Notes under the pieces: model-generated
What the model was told of the DNA's origin: nothing
Seen by the model: only the letters and a program-made list of their open reading frames with translations
Database searches by the model: none
Program-made: the position numbers and the translations under genes
Source of the DNA: Peribacillus kribbensis DSM 17871
Lineage (GTDB): Bacteria > Bacillota > Bacilli > Bacillales > DSM-1321
Length of the DNA stretch: 64,000 bases
Direction: 5' to 3'
Assembly (NCBI RefSeq): GCF_000430765.1
Contig: NZ_KE387239.1
Span: 305,729 to 369,728 of the forward strand
In this document: in pieces, positions 24,068-33,880 of the stretch
Layout: each line of letters starts with the position of its first letter
Position numbering within the stretch: position 1 is the first letter of the stretch

Positions 24068-25372
24068 ATGACTCATAGGCATTCCAAGAATACATACAAA
24101 ATAGCACAATGGCTAAAGTTATTTTTGCCGCATTCCATGATCCGGTACTATCCGCCGCCATTCATCCTGCGGGATACCATTGTCTCGTGTACGAAGCGGG
24201 CATTAAGGCAGGGCGGTGAAGTAGCGGTTATTGTATATAATATAAAGAATTTACGGCAGATTAACGAACAAATCGGAAAAACAGAGCATGATGTATACCT
24301 CCAGGTTCTAAAAGAAAGCTTTGCCCAAATTATCAAGGATAAAGTGCCGAAAAAGGACATTCTTGCCCTTCACGATTATAATTATGAGTGTATCACTCTC
24401 CTATTGAAGCTGGATTCCCAAAAACACAGCCTTCTGGAGGCGGAGCATATTTCACTGCTGGTTCTGCAGGAGGTTAAAGAAAGGCTCATCCTGAATTATC
24501 CTAAGGTTATTCCGGATATCGAAACTGGATATATGTTTGTGGAAAAGAATGGTGACCCTGTCCGGGAAGCCTTTAATAAGGCGCACCAGCAGGCAGCTGC
24601 CATGGCGGAGAAAAGAATTCATTCCGCCTTTAATGAAATGCTTTTTCAGATGCAGAAGCTGCTTGAGACAAAGAACATTCACCTGCTTGCACAGCCTATT
24701 ATGGATGTGGCGACAGAGAATATTAAAGCTTATGAGATACTGACGAGAGGTCCGCAGGGTTCCATGCTTGAAAGCCCGCTTAGATTGTTTTCCGTAGCCA
24801 GACAGACAAGTATGCTGTATGATTTAGAAATGGTTGTACTAGAAAGAACCTTTCAGCAGGTTTCCAGGAATGACTTCTCAAGTGATGTTTTCATTAATTT
24901 CACCCCCATTACCCTGGGAAACTCAAGATTCATCGGGGACATGGAGAAGGTGCTGTTACAATACGGAAATGTAAAACCGGGCCAGATCGTCATAGAAATT
25001 ACTGAAAGGGACGACATAGACGAAATCAGCGGCCTTGCAGAAAATGTAAGGAGCCTGAGGTCTATGGGATTTAGGATTGCCGTCGATGATACAGGGGCAG
25101 GATATGCAAGCCTGCATACAATCAGTGAAATAATGCCTGATATCATTAAAATTGATCGTACTGTCATTCAGGATATTCATCACAGCACAGTGAAGGAATC
25201 AATGTTAAAAGGACTCCTGCTGATTGCAAGAGAAGCAGGGTCGGTGGTTGTTGCCGAAGGGATAGAATCCGAGGAGGAGGCCAAGGTCCTGCACAGGAAC
25301 AAGGTGGACCTCGCCCAGGGATACTTCTATGCAAGGCCGGCAAGGTTCGAACAGGCAGGGGTTCCTTTGTGA
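24068..25372 (+). CDS. EAL-domain cyclic-di-GMP phosphodiesterase
   Basis: 434 residues. The N-terminal ~200 residues contain a degenerate GGDEF-like fold (VAVIVYNIKNLRQINEQIG) without the GGDEF motif. Residues ~205-430 are an EAL domain with the expected catalytic set: E in AYEILTRG (EAL variant EIL), N in VFINFTP, E in EITERDD, the DDTGAG pair, K in DIIKID and E in AEGIES. The enzyme should therefore linearise c-di-GMP. No transmembrane segment, so cytoplasmic. GGAAAGGAA precedes the ATG. The neighbouring HD-GYP gene encodes the other class of c-di-GMP phosphodiesterase. Confidence 0.88.
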   Translation: MTHRHSKNTYKIAQWLKLFLPHSMIRYYPPPFILRDTIVSCTKRALRQGGEVAVIVYNIKNLRQINEQIGKTEHDVYLQVLKESFAQIIKDKVPKKDILALHDYNYECITLLLKLDSQKHSLLEAEHISLLVLQEVKERLILNYPKVIPDIETGYMFVEKNGDPVREAFNKAHQQAAAMAEKRIHSAFNEMLFQMQKLLETKNIHLLAQPIMDVATENIKAYEILTRGPQGSMLESPLRLFSVARQTSMLYDLEMVVLERTFQQVSRNDFSSDVFINFTPITLGNSRFIGDMEKVLLQYGNVKPGQIVIEITERDDIDEISGLAENVRSLRSMGFRIAVDDTGAGYASLHTISEIMPDIIKIDRTVIQDIHHSTVKESMLKGLLLIAREAGSVVVAEGIESEEEAKVLHRNKVDLAQGYFYARPARFEQAGVPL

Positions 25373-25415
25373 ATCGGGTGCTGATCCTGATCAATACCGG
25401 AAAGGATATGCTGCT

Positions 25416-25862
25416 ATGTATTTTGTAGACCGCGAAAAGATTGAGAATACTCTTCGCTGCCTGGAGAACCAAATCAATTTGTTTGAAAAGCTTGCGGAGG
25501 GAAGCCTGGAAGCATCCATAGAAGCACTTGCTTTTGAAAGGGTCTCCCAGATCATGATCGATTCTGTCCTGGATTCTGGGAATGCCATGATTGATGGATT
25601 CATTATGAGAGATCCAGGGAGCTTTGAGGATATTATTGATATTCTGGAAGATGAAAAGGTTATCACAAGTGAAATGGCTGTTTCCTTTAAAAAGACCATT
25701 CCGCTGCGGAAGATGCTTGTTCAGAACTATATAGATATTTCAAGGGACGAGCTTAGAAGCGGAATGAAGGAATCTTTCTCTGCATTTAAAGCGTTTCCGG
25801 AAAAAATAAGAAAGTACCTTACTGACGAATTGGGGCCAGTATCTGCCTTCAAAAACGAGTAA
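25416..25862 (+). CDS. yutE: DUF86/HepT-fold protein YutE
   Basis: 148 residues from ATG 25416, with AAAGGA 9 bases upstream; the longer frame overlaps the EAL gene. All-helical DUF86 fold (VDREKIENTLRCLENQINLFEKL). HepT toxins of this fold use an R-X4-H-X-Y motif; here the corresponding sequence reads RKMLVQNY, with Gln in place of the histidine, and no MNT nucleotidyltransferase antitoxin gene is adjacent. It is therefore probably not an active HepT toxin. Position between yutD and yutF fits YutE. Followed by a long hairpin terminator. Confidence 0.82.
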   Translation: MYFVDREKIENTLRCLENQINLFEKLAEGSLEASIEALAFERVSQIMIDSVLDSGNAMIDGFIMRDPGSFEDIIDILEDEKVITSEMAVSFKKTIPLRKMLVQNYIDISRDELRSGMKESFSAFKAFPEKIRKYLTDELGPVSAFKNE

Positions 25863-25869
25863 GGTTGAA

Positions 25870-25923
25870 AAGGAATGAAAGAGCACGCGGTTTTTGCAGG
25901 GCTCCTTCATTCCTTTTTTTGTA
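25870..25923 (+). terminator. Rho-independent terminator
   Basis: AAGGAATGAA / TTCATTCCTT with a second stem AGAGC/GCTCC-like region inside, followed by TTTTTTT. Confidence 0.8.
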
Positions 25924-25994
25924 TTGGCTCTGTTCTAAGAAATTGTTGCTTTTTTAAAGTATGTGAGGCAATTCCATTGTAAAAACAGGTTGAT

Positions 25995-26126
25995 TGGAGC
26001 GGAAGGTGCGAGACTCCTGATCCAGCTCCAAAGCTTTAAACTGCGACTAAGCTTCTGTCTTCGCTATCGCTCGCCAATCGGCAAGTCTTCTTTATCGGGT
26101 CTCTGCCTCCTGGAACGGAAATCAAC
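25995..26126 (+). repeat. Mosaic copy of the dispersed intergenic repeat
   Basis: The left end TGGAGCGGAAGGTGCG and the right end CCTGGAACGGAAATCAAC are those of the Bacillus-type intergenic repeat, but the central GC-rich core found at 18223-18321 is replaced by unrelated sequence with TCGCTATCGCTCGCC. The 390-bp gap between yutE and yutF otherwise holds no gene; an 84-codon frame across it is not supported. Confidence 0.55.
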
Positions 26127-26254
26127 CGACTTGTTCCAAGCCAAAATGTTTACGAAAACAGCCTTCGTATTAAATCCATCCGGGGGCACCATAATAGAAC
26201 GATGTCTGCATATATGATACTTTGGAATTAACGGTTTTACAGGAGGGGTTTGAA

Positions 26255-27025
26255 TTGAAAAGATATAAAGGATATTTAATCGATTTAGACGGCACTATTT
26301 ACAGAGGGAATGAGGTGATTGAGGAAGCAGGCGGCTTCATTGAGGGTCTTAGGAGCAGGGGGATTCCTTATCTGTTTGTAACCAATAATTCTTCAAGGAC
26401 GCCGGGCCAGGTCGCTGCCAAGCTGAGGGATTTCAAAATCCCGGCAAAGGATCATCAGGTGTTTACGACGAGTATGGCGACCGCGAACTTTATCCATGAA
26501 CGAAAGCCGGGGGCTTCTGTCTATGTAATCGGTGAAGAAGGAATCCAAAATGCTCTTCAGGAGAAGGGGTTCTTTTTTAAAGAAGACGATCCCGATTTTG
26601 TCGTGATGGGGATTGACCGTGAAATCACGTATGAAAAGCTTGCGAAAGCATGCCTCGCCGTGCGGAAGGGCGCCGTCCTCATTTCCACAAACGCTGATAT
26701 AGCTCTTCCGACAGAAAGAGGATTCCTGCCGGGAAATGGTTCCATCACCTCCGTCGTTTCTGTTTCTACCGGGGTAAAGCCAATTTTTATCGGCAAGCCT
26801 GAAGCAGTCATCATCGATCAAGCCATGAAGGTGCTGGGCACCCCGAAAGAGGAGACCCTTATGGTTGGGGATTATTATGATACAGACATTCTGGCCGGGA
26901 TCAATTCGGGCATCGATACTCTCCTGGTTCATACAGGTGTAACCACTCCTGAACTGCTGGGGAATTACGATCAACAGCCTACTTATACCGTCCATACACT
27001 GGATCTGTGGAAGTTTATGGATTAA
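26255..27025 (+). CDS. yutF: HAD-superfamily sugar-phosphatase-like protein YutF
   Basis: 256 residues from TTG 26255, with AGGAGGGG 7 bases upstream; the ATG at 26222 precedes that box and is rejected. HAD (NagD-like) motifs: I LIDLDGTIYRG, II FVTNNSSRT, III around GKPEAVIID, and IV MVGDYYDTDI. The C2-type cap lies between. Members dephosphorylate small phosphorylated metabolites; the physiological substrate of YutF is not certain. Followed by a terminator at 27039. Confidence 0.9.
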   Translation: MKRYKGYLIDLDGTIYRGNEVIEEAGGFIEGLRSRGIPYLFVTNNSSRTPGQVAAKLRDFKIPAKDHQVFTTSMATANFIHERKPGASVYVIGEEGIQNALQEKGFFFKEDDPDFVVMGIDREITYEKLAKACLAVRKGAVLISTNADIALPTERGFLPGNGSITSVVSVSTGVKPIFIGKPEAVIIDQAMKVLGTPKEETLMVGDYYDTDILAGINSGIDTLLVHTGVTTPELLGNYDQQPTYTVHTLDLWKFMD

Positions 27026-27038
27026 AAATGGTTTTATG

Positions 27039-27068
27039 ACAGCCTGGCAGAAATGCCGGCTGTTTTTT
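27039..27068 (+). terminator. Rho-independent terminator
   Basis: ACAGCC-TGGCA / TGCC-GGCTGT around a GAAA loop, followed by TTTTTTT. Confidence 0.85.
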
Positions 27069-27157
27069 TATTTGTCTCTTTCTGGTTCGGTTGACAGTTT
27101 ATTCAGAAAAGTGACATAGTGGATGTATAAGTGAACATTTGTAAGGGGGGATGTAAG

Positions 27158-28048
27158 ATGAGCAAAGTTCTTGTACTTGGAGGAACACGTTTTTTTGGAA
27201 AGAGGCTAGTATCCCTGCTGCTTGATGCAGGGCATGAGGTAACGGTCATGACCAGGGGAAACCAAAAGGACACGTTTGGAGACAGAGTGAAAAGAATCAC
27301 GGGAGACCGGACGAAACCCGAGGATCTGCAGAGAGCAGCTAATGAAGAGGAGTGGGATCTTGTCTATGATAATATTTGTTATTCACAGAAAGCTGCGCTC
27401 GAGGCCTGCCGGATCTTCAAGGGAAGAGTGAAACGGTATATCTTTACTTCTACTCTTTCCGTCTACGGCTATGGTTCAAAGATGAAAGAAGGGGAATTCG
27501 ATCCTTATGAATATAAACTGATTGAGGAGGAGCAAGAGGTTTCCTACGGGGAAGGAAAGAGGCTTGCCGAAGCCGCCTTTTTCCAAAGAGCCCAGTTTCC
27601 GGTCTGCGCTGTCAGGTTCCCGATCGTGCTGGGTGAAGATGACTATACCCAGAGACTGCACTTTCATATCCGCTCCATTCTCAAAGGGAAACAAATCGGT
27701 GTCCCTAATATGGAAGCGAAGATGTCCTTCATAAACTCCGATGAGGCAGCCCGCTTTCTGTTCTGGACGGGGGAGCGGCAGGCAGCAGGACCCATGAATG
27801 CCTGCTCACACGGAGAAATCACGCTTGCAGACTTAGTGAAAGAGATCGAATCAGCCACTGGCAATAAGGCAAATGTGACCGTGCAGGCACCAGATGAGCA
27901 GATGTCGCCGTATGGTGTGGAGAACTCCTGGTATATGGACCATTCGAAGGCCGCCAGCCAGGGATTTGAATTTGACGAGCTTAGCGAATGGCTTCCCGCC
28001 CTAATCCTTAAGCTGACAGCTATAGAATCTGCCGCATCTTCTTCCTGA
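27158..28048 (+). CDS. NAD-dependent epimerase/dehydratase-like SDR protein
   Basis: 296 residues from ATG 27158, preceded by AAGGGGGG; the upstream ATG includes that box. Extended short-chain dehydrogenase: KVLVLGGTRFFGKRL (atypical GGTxFxG nucleotide motif), VYDNICYS, FTSTLSVYG and YGEGKRLAE (YxxxK). The GGTRFFG start places it in the CSP41-like/isoflavone-reductase-type epimerase group; in plants relatives bind RNA, in bacteria the role is unknown. The conserved Tyr and Lys are present, so activity is possible. Not part of the usual yut order between yutF and yutG, so probably an insertion in this lineage. Confidence 0.82.
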   Translation: MSKVLVLGGTRFFGKRLVSLLLDAGHEVTVMTRGNQKDTFGDRVKRITGDRTKPEDLQRAANEEEWDLVYDNICYSQKAALEACRIFKGRVKRYIFTSTLSVYGYGSKMKEGEFDPYEYKLIEEEQEVSYGEGKRLAEAAFFQRAQFPVCAVRFPIVLGEDDYTQRLHFHIRSILKGKQIGVPNMEAKMSFINSDEAARFLFWTGERQAAGPMNACSHGEITLADLVKEIESATGNKANVTVQAPDEQMSPYGVENSWYMDHSKAASQGFEFDELSEWLPALILKLTAIESAASSS

Positions 28049-28054
28049 AAAAAA

Positions 28055-28099
28055 CGAGACTGCCCGGAATATTTCCTTGAAGGGCAGCCTCGTTTTTTT
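28055..28099. terminator. Bidirectional terminator
   Basis: CGAGACTGCCC / GGGCAGCCTCG flanked by AAAAAA and TTTTTTT. Confidence 0.85.
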
Positions 28100-28598
28100 A
28101 TTCTGAGCGGGCAGAACGGTGGGCAAGACGGCTTGAGGCTGCAGCAGCTATGGCGCCGACAATGTCATCAAGGAAAGTATGGCACTTGCCGGAGGTTTTA
28201 TCATTTAAATGCTGCAGGATCAGGGGCTTTTGTTTATCAATGTACCCATAATTAGTAAAGCCGATGGACCCATAGACATTGACGATGGAAAAGGCAAGAA
28301 TTTCATCGACGCCATAAAGGCTTTCATCCGCTTTGATGATGGATTGAAGCGGTTCCTGAAGAAGGTTGTTCTCCGCCAGAATATCAAGCTGAATGCCGGT
28401 CAGGATGGCATTCTGCACTTCTCTCTTGCTTAAAACACGTTCTACATTGAAAATGCAGTCTTCCATTTTTAAATTCTTGTGGTATTTTTGCTGCAGATAC
28501 ATGACAAGCTCCGCAATATCCTTGATTTTTATCCCTCTGTCCTCCAGCAACTTCCTTGCTGCTATTTCAGATACATCTTCCTTCTTTTCATTCCCCAT
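28098..28598 (-). CDS. yutG: Phosphatidylglycerophosphatase A-like protein YutG
   Basis: 166 residues. PgpA family: the C-terminal FLDDIVGAIAAAASSRLAH carries the conserved acidic DD pair, and YGSIGFTNYGYIDK precedes it. Unlike E. coli PgpA the Bacillus protein is short and lacks clear membrane helices. The family dephosphorylates phosphatidylglycerophosphate, although for YutG this is an inference. Convergent with the epimerase, divergent from yutH; position matches B. subtilis yutG. Confidence 0.85.
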   Translation of the reverse strand: MGNEKKEDVSEIAARKLLEDRGIKIKDIAELVMYLQQKYHKNLKMEDCIFNVERVLSKREVQNAILTGIQLDILAENNLLQEPLQSIIKADESLYGVDEILAFSIVNVYGSIGFTNYGYIDKQKPLILQHLNDKTSGKCHTFLDDIVGAIAAAASSRLAHRSARSE

Positions 28599-28735
28599 GT
28601 CAGACTCACCTTTTCCTATGGATTTCTAAACAAAGACTCTCATTTTGAACAATTCATACAAATAACGTTTCCTCCTTACATATATATGAAGGAAACCCAT
28701 TTATATAAGCCCATTATTTTTATGGAGGTGAATGT

Positions 28736-29737
28736 ATGCTTGAACAGGCGATATATGAAAATTATGGGATCCAGATGGAAAGACAGGAGCCAGTGGGGGG
28801 ATATCACGCTTTTATTTCTAGGGATACTCTATTCAGTATTATACCGCTCCAGGAAATCAACGAGGCGGATCTTAAAGAGAGATTGGGGATGTCAGAGCAT
28901 CTAAAAATGCAGGGAGATAAATATGTATCTTCATTTGTCATGTCTAAAAACCAGACGTATATCTCAGAAGCAGATGGCACGATCTTTCTGTTATTATCCA
29001 ATCCACTTTTAAAGGAACCCCGCGATCTGCATCTTGGCAGGAAGCTTGCCAGATTTCATATAAGAGGGAGGAGCTATCCTTCCCAGGTAAAGGAATGCTC
29101 GAGAATCGGACAGTGGAAAGGAATGTGGGAGCAAAGGATTGACCAGCTTGAAACGGTGTGGAGGGAAAAGCTGCAGTCCCATCCCAATAATGAAGTGGAA
29201 AGAATCTTTGTTGAAAGTTTCCCCTATTACATGGCCTTGGGGGAGAATGCTATCCAGTATCTGGTGGATACGGAAATCGACGAGCAGCCGGGGGAACCAG
29301 ATGCCGGTACGGTCTCCCATGAAAGATTCTCCAAGCAAACGTGGGCGGGGAAATACTTGGTCAGAAATCCTTTCCAGTGGGTCTTTGATCATAGATCCAG
29401 AGATATTTCCGAATGGATCAGGCAGCATTATCTGCTAAATCCCCATACGTATCAGCCGCAGATGAAGGATTTTGTTTCCCATTATCAGCGAACCTCCCCA
29501 CTCACCGCTTTTTCTGCCAGACTCTTATATTCCAGGCTCCTATTTCCCATCCATTATTATGAAACGATTGAAAATTACTTTATAGCTGGTGCAGAGTCCA
29601 AGCAGAATGAACTGCAGGAATCATTGGAAACCATGATTAACCGATCGCATTTATACGAGGCATTCCTTCAAAGTTTTTATGAGGCATCCGAAATTCCTGC
29701 CAGGGCACTCAAACTGCCTAAGCTGGATTGGCTGTAA
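28736..29737 (+). CDS. yutH: Spore coat-associated protein YutH
   Basis: 333 residues, GGAGGTGAATGT before the ATG. It belongs to the CotS/YutH group with an aminoglycoside-phosphotransferase-like (kinase) fold. Family features: GGYHAFISRDTLFSI near the start, a LHLGRKLARFHIRG helix, and a C-terminal region with YYETIENYF. The kinase catalytic loop is not recognisable: the HGD..N segment reads GTVSHERFSKQ and the following segment VFDHRSRDI, so catalysis is doubtful. In B. subtilis YutH is a spore-coat protein made in the mother cell. Monocistronic with a hairpin at 29789. Confidence 0.86.
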   Translation: MLEQAIYENYGIQMERQEPVGGYHAFISRDTLFSIIPLQEINEADLKERLGMSEHLKMQGDKYVSSFVMSKNQTYISEADGTIFLLLSNPLLKEPRDLHLGRKLARFHIRGRSYPSQVKECSRIGQWKGMWEQRIDQLETVWREKLQSHPNNEVERIFVESFPYYMALGENAIQYLVDTEIDEQPGEPDAGTVSHERFSKQTWAGKYLVRNPFQWVFDHRSRDISEWIRQHYLLNPHTYQPQMKDFVSHYQRTSPLTAFSARLLYSRLLFPIHYYETIENYFIAGAESKQNELQESLETMINRSHLYEAFLQSFYEASEIPARALKLPKLDWL

Positions 29738-29788
29738 ATAAACAGAGGAGCTGTATATGAATGAAAGCTCGATGAATGGTTGTTTTTG

Positions 29789-29813
29789 GCCGTCCTTTAG
29801 GATGGCTTTTTAG
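29789..29813 (+). terminator. Rho-independent terminator
   Basis: GCCGTCC / GGATGGC with TTTTT, after yutH. Confidence 0.6.
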
Positions 29814-29893
29814 GCTTTTAAGACTATTTTATTATTTTCCCTTCTATTCCTTGATGGTAAGCGGTTCCAGGGAGTATAGTAAAATTCTAACTA

Positions 29894-29922
29894 TTGTAAA
29901 AATTAAGGATAAATACTATAAT
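29894..29922 (+). promoter_or_regulatory. Sigma-A promoter of the threonine operon
   Basis: TTGTAA (29894-29899), 17 bases, TATAAT (29917-29922). It overlaps the longest reading frame of hom and supports the start at 29981. No T-box or leader attenuator is recognisable. Confidence 0.65.
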
Positions 29923-29980
29923 GTCTTTTATACATAAACAATTGTTCTTTTTAGGAAGACAAAAGAAGGGGGTAACAAGT

Positions 29981-31279
29981 GTGAATGTAATTTCTATTGG
30001 CTTGCTGGGCCTTGGCACCGTTGGTTCCGGCGTTGTAAAAATCATTGAGAATCATCAGGACAAATTAATGCACCAAATAGGCTGTCCTGTCAAAGTAAAG
30101 AAAATCCTTGTTAAAGATATGAATAAAGAACGAGATGTACAGGTTAACCCCGGTCTGCTTACGGTCAATCCCGAGGAAATTTTGGAAGACTCTGAGATTG
30201 ATGTTGTTATAGAAGTGATGGGGGGAATTGAAGAAACAAAGGATTACTTGCTAAGGGCCCTGCGGAATAAAAAAAATGTCGTCACGGCCAATAAGGATTT
30301 GATGGCCTTACACAGCAATGAACTCCTGGCCGAAGCAACTAAAAATAAATGCGATTTGTTTTACGAAGCAAGCGTCGCTGGGGGCATCCCCATTCTAAGA
30401 AGCCTTGTAGAGGGCCTGGCCTCTGACCGGATTACAAAAATGATGGGCATTGTGAATGGTACCACAAACTTTATTCTTACCAAGATGAATAATCATGGAG
30501 CTCCTTATGAGGAAGTACTGAAGGAGGCACAGGAGCTTGGATTTGCGGAAGCGAATCCCGCCGCAGATGTGGATGGCCTGGATGCTGCCAGGAAGATGGC
30601 CATTCTCTCAACGCTTGGCTTTTCCATGCCGATTGACCTTTCGGATGTAAAGGTGGAGGGAATTACAGGGATCACTGAGGAGGACATCAGCTATAGCAAG
30701 AAATTAGGCTATACCATGAAATTAATCGGCCTTGCCTCAAGAAGCGGAGAAAAGGTTGAAGTCAGTGTCCAGCCGGCATTGCTTCAGGATTCCCATCCGC
30801 TTGCCTCCGTCAATGATGAGTACAATGCTGTTTATGTGTATGGGGAAGCAGTGGGCGAAACGATGTTTTACGGTCCGGGGGCCGGAAGTCTGCCCACAGC
30901 AACGGCAGTCGTGTCCGATGTCGTAGAGGTCATGAAAAATATGCGCCTTGGTGTTACGGGAAACAGTGCTATTTCACCTCAGTTCAAAAAGGCGCTTAAG
31001 GAACCTGGGGAGATCACGGCTAAATATTTTGTGCGGCTTCATGTGAAGGATGAAGTCGGAGTGTTTGCGAGCATCACTTCGATCTTCTCTGAACATGGCG
31101 TAAGCTTTGAAAAAATTCTGCAAATGCCTATTAAAGAAAAAGACCTGGCCGAAATTGTCGTCATTACGCATCAAGCGACGCTTCAAGGATTTGAACAGAT
31201 TCTTCAAAAGCTACAGGATTATGACATGGTACGATCTGTAAAAAGTACATACCGGGTGGAAGGAGACAAAATCATATGA
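29981..31279 (+). CDS. hom: Homoserine dehydrogenase
   Basis: 432 residues from GTG 29981 (GAAGGGGGT 5 bases upstream), matching the ~433 of B. subtilis Hom. Rossmann motif [20 protein letters not shown], the catalytic [11 protein letters not shown] block, and the conserved [13 protein letters not shown]-terminal ACT domain ([14 protein letters not shown]) mediates feedback control. It reduces aspartate semialdehyde to homoserine. Overlaps thrC by 4 bases (ATGA), and thrC overlaps thrB, giving a tight hom-thrC-thrB operon. Confidence 0.96.
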   Translation: MNVISIGLLGLGTVGSGVVKIIENHQDKLMHQIGCPVKVKKILVKDMNKERDVQVNPGLLTVNPEEILEDSEIDVVIEVMGGIEETKDYLLRALRNKKNVVTANKDLMALHSNELLAEATKNKCDLFYEASVAGGIPILRSLVEGLASDRITKMMGIVNGTTNFILTKMNNHGAPYEEVLKEAQELGFAEANPAADVDGLDAARKMAILSTLGFSMPIDLSDVKVEGITGITEEDISYSKKLGYTMKLIGLASRSGEKVEVSVQPALLQDSHPLASVNDEYNAVYVYGEAVGETMFYGPGAGSLPTATAVVSDVVEVMKNMRLGVTGNSAISPQFKKALKEPGEITAKYFVRLHVKDEVGVFASITSIFSEHGVSFEKILQMPIKEKDLAEIVVITHQATLQGFEQILQKLQDYDMVRSVKSTYRVEGDKII

Positions 31280-32337
31280 GCTGGAAAGGCCTGATCGAAG
31301 AATACCGGGGATATCTTCCTGTGACGGAGGAAACACCCTCTTTATCCTTGCATGAAGGAAACACGCCTCTGATTCACTGCAAAAACCTGTCCGGCCTTTT
31401 GGATGTAGATCTTTATGTAAAGTACGAGGGACTCAATCCCACCGGATCTTTTAAGGACAGAGGAATGGTCATGGCAGTGGCAAAAGCCATAGAAGCAGGA
31501 AGTGATGCGATTATCTGCGCTTCCACCGGCAATACCTCCGCCGCAGCTGCAGCCTATGCCGCAAGAGCAGGAATTAAGTGCTATGTGGTGATTCCAAACG
31601 GAAAAGTCGCACTAGGGAAGCTTGCCCAGGCGATTATGTATGGTGCTGAAATTGTAGCGATTGATGGGAATTTTGATGAAGCATTGCGGCTTGTTCGAAG
31701 CATCAGCGAAAAGCATTCTGTTTCGCTTGTCAATTCTGTAAATCCTTATCGCCTGGAGGGACAGAAAACGGCAGCATTTGAAATATGTGATTCTCTTGGT
31801 GCTGCTCCAGATATTTTGGCCATTCCAGTAGGCAATGCGGGGAATATTTCGGCTTATTGGAAAGGGTTCAAGGAATATCACGAACGCAGGGGGACTGGAC
31901 TCCCGCAGATGAGAGGGTTTGAGGCAGAAGGAGCAGCAGCCCTTGTGCATAACCGGGTATTTGAAGAGCCTGAGACGATAGCGACAGCCATACGGATCGG
32001 AAATCCTGCAAGCTGGGAACTTGCCGTAAAGGCTGCTGAAGAGTCTAATGGGAAAATTGATGAAGTCTCGGATGATGAGATTTTGAGTGCCTATAAGCTC
32101 CTGGCAAAAAAAGAAGGGATTTTTGCTGAGCCTGCTTCCTGTGCTTCCATAGCTGGGATCATAAAACAGGTGAAAAGCGGAGAAATCCCTAAAGGAGCCA
32201 AAATTGCAGCTGTGCTGACAGGAAATGGATTGAAGGACCCTGAAACGGCGGTGGATTACAGCGAGATAGCCCCGATTCTCCTTCCGGCAGATGAGCAGGC
32301 TATCGCCGGGCATATGATGGGTGTGGCACGTAAATGA
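31276..32337 (+). CDS. thrC: Threonine synthase
   Basis: 353 residues, the PLP fold-type II enzyme that converts O-phosphohomoserine to threonine. The PLP lysine lies in [11 protein letters not shown], preceded by [26 protein letters not shown] and [12 protein letters not shown] contact the cofactor phosphate. The length fits the short Bacillus-type ThrC. Starts with the ATGA overlap on hom and ends with an overlap on thrB. Confidence 0.95.
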   Translation: MSWKGLIEEYRGYLPVTEETPSLSLHEGNTPLIHCKNLSGLLDVDLYVKYEGLNPTGSFKDRGMVMAVAKAIEAGSDAIICASTGNTSAAAAAYAARAGIKCYVVIPNGKVALGKLAQAIMYGAEIVAIDGNFDEALRLVRSISEKHSVSLVNSVNPYRLEGQKTAAFEICDSLGAAPDILAIPVGNAGNISAYWKGFKEYHERRGTGLPQMRGFEAEGAAALVHNRVFEEPETIATAIRIGNPASWELAVKAAEESNGKIDEVSDDEILSAYKLLAKKEGIFAEPASCASIAGIIKQVKSGEIPKGAKIAAVLTGNGLKDPETAVDYSEIAPILLPADEQAIAGHMMGVARK

Positions 32338-33257
32338 CAGAAGCAGAAATGTTCCGGATCAGAGTCCCTGCAAGCACGGCAAATTTGGGACCCGGATTTG
32401 ACTCCATCGGCCTTGCATTGGGTTTGTATCTGGAGCTTGAGGCAGCTCCTTCAGACACCTGGGAAGTGGTGCCGCTGACAAAGGAACTCGAAATCTTTCC
32501 TAAGAACGAAACTCATTTCATCTGCCGGATTGCCCTTGAAACGGCGGCTCAATTCGGTGCTGGCTTGAAGCCCTGCCGATTACAGATATCAAGCGGCATA
32601 CCGCTTACAAGGGGCCTTGGAAGCAGCGCTTCAGCCATAGTGGCTGGGATCGAGCTTGCCGATGCACTGGGAGGACTGGGTCTCTCCAGGGAGGATAAGG
32701 TGCGGCTCTCTTCCAAATATGAAGGCCATCCCGATAACGCAGGGGCTTCTGTCTGCGGGGGGCTGGTAGTAGGAAGGCATACCGACCTTGGGACAGACTT
32801 GCTGTCATTTAAGCTGGATGACCTTTCAATAATCGCCGTCATACCTGAATACGAGCTTCCGACAGAAGACTCGAGAAAGGTTCTTCCTTCTTCCCTGGCA
32901 TTTAGCGAAGCAGTCCAGGCAAGTGCTGTTTCTAACACCTTTCTGGCTGCCATGCTTTCAAAAGATTATAAGCTGGCGGGTAAGATGATGGGAGCGGATC
33001 TGTTTCACCAGCCATACCGAAGGGAACTGGTGCCGCATTTGGAGCGTGTAGAGGCTGCTGCAAAAAAAGCAGGCGCTTTCGGGACAGCCTTGAGCGGTGC
33101 GGGACCGACCGTCCTATGTTTTGTGGATGAAAGCTGCTGCACGGAAGCAGAGGAAAGGCTGAAAGAAGAGTTTCCAAGTTTCAGCGTTATGCGGATTGCG
33201 ATAGACAATATCGGCAGCACTGTCGAGAAGCTGAATTCCGCATCACTGAAGCTGTAA
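32334..33257 (+). CDS. thrB: Homoserine kinase
   Basis: 307 residues of the GHMP kinase family. The N-terminus [17 protein letters not shown] and the ATP-binding motif [14 protein letters not shown] are diagnostic, with a C-terminal [15 protein letters not shown] glycine motif. It phosphorylates homoserine for ThrC. Overlaps thrC by 4 bases and is the last gene of the operon; a long hairpin follows. Confidence 0.95.
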   Translation: MTEAEMFRIRVPASTANLGPGFDSIGLALGLYLELEAAPSDTWEVVPLTKELEIFPKNETHFICRIALETAAQFGAGLKPCRLQISSGIPLTRGLGSSASAIVAGIELADALGGLGLSREDKVRLSSKYEGHPDNAGASVCGGLVVGRHTDLGTDLLSFKLDDLSIIAVIPEYELPTEDSRKVLPSSLAFSEAVQASAVSNTFLAAMLSKDYKLAGKMMGADLFHQPYRRELVPHLERVEAAAKKAGAFGTALSGAGPTVLCFVDESCCTEAEERLKEEFPSFSVMRIAIDNIGSTVEKLNSASLKL

Positions 33258-33267
33258 GCATACAAAA

Positions 33268-33353
33268 AGAGACTGTCTCATAAGGGGCCCTGGCTGCAGT
33301 ATGGTGAATTGCCATACAGGCAGGGGCTGGTTCCTTATTTTGAGACAGTCTCT
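33268..33353. terminator. Long bidirectional hairpin terminator
   Basis: Outer arms AGAGACTGTCTCA (33268-33280) and TGAGACAGTCTCT (33341-33353), inner arms GTATGG (33299-33304) and CCATAC (33312-33317), with partly paired sequence between. Separates convergent thrB and yutI. Confidence 0.8.
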
Positions 33354-33370
33354 TCATTTATCTTTATGCT

Positions 33371-33607
33371 TTAGAATACTTGTTCAACTTCCACAACACC
33401 GGGAACTTCTTCGAGCAGGGCACGTTCGATTCCTGCTTTTAGTGTAATAGTAGAACTTGGGCAGCTGCCGCATGCACCCAGCAAACGAAGCTTTACAATT
33501 CCGTCCTCTACATCTACAAGCTCACAATCTCCACCGTCACGAAGAAGAAACGGACGAAGCTTATCAAGGACCTCTTGAACCTGTTCTGTCATTGCTTGTT
33601 CAGACAT
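33371..33607 (-). CDS. yutI: NifU C-terminal-domain Fe-S scaffold protein YutI
   Basis: 78 residues from ATG 33607, with AGGAAAGGAGTGG upstream; the longer 90-residue frame includes that box. A single NifU-like (Nfu) domain: [16 protein letters not shown] followed by [12 protein letters not shown] with the CxxC that carries a labile Fe-S cluster. Acts in Fe-S cluster transfer. Convergent with thrB and divergent from yuzD, as in B. subtilis. Confidence 0.92.
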   Translation of the reverse strand: MSEQAMTEQVQEVLDKLRPFLLRDGGDCELVDVEDGIVKLRLLGACGSCPSSTITLKAGIERALLEEVPGVVEVEQVF

Positions 33608-33880
33608 ACCTATCCACTCCTTTCCTAGTATTATTATAATCACTATGTGCTTAAAAAGCTATCCGAATTAACCGAAAAGATACATGGAATCGCATTTTAT
33701 CTTTAAATTGGGCTTATTTGAAGCTGTCTGGCTTTCTATGTATCATGTTCCATATTGGTTCACAAACTTTCTGAAAATATCCATTAGTATGAATACAGCT
33801 TTTATAAAGGGACAGCATCAGGTAAACTTAAAATGGGATTAAGCGAAAAAAATGAATTTCCAGCGAAGGGCGGAATCGTA

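Noticed and set aside
25963-26217. 84-codon ORF between yutE and yutF
   Set aside because: It runs through the dispersed repeat and has no translation signal.
28479-28904. 141-codon plus-strand ORF
   Set aside because: Antisense to yutG at one end and overlaps yutH in another frame; no motifs.
29738-29980. Threonine-type T-box leader before hom
   Set aside because: No T-box sequence or antiterminator; only the yutH terminator and a sigma-A promoter.
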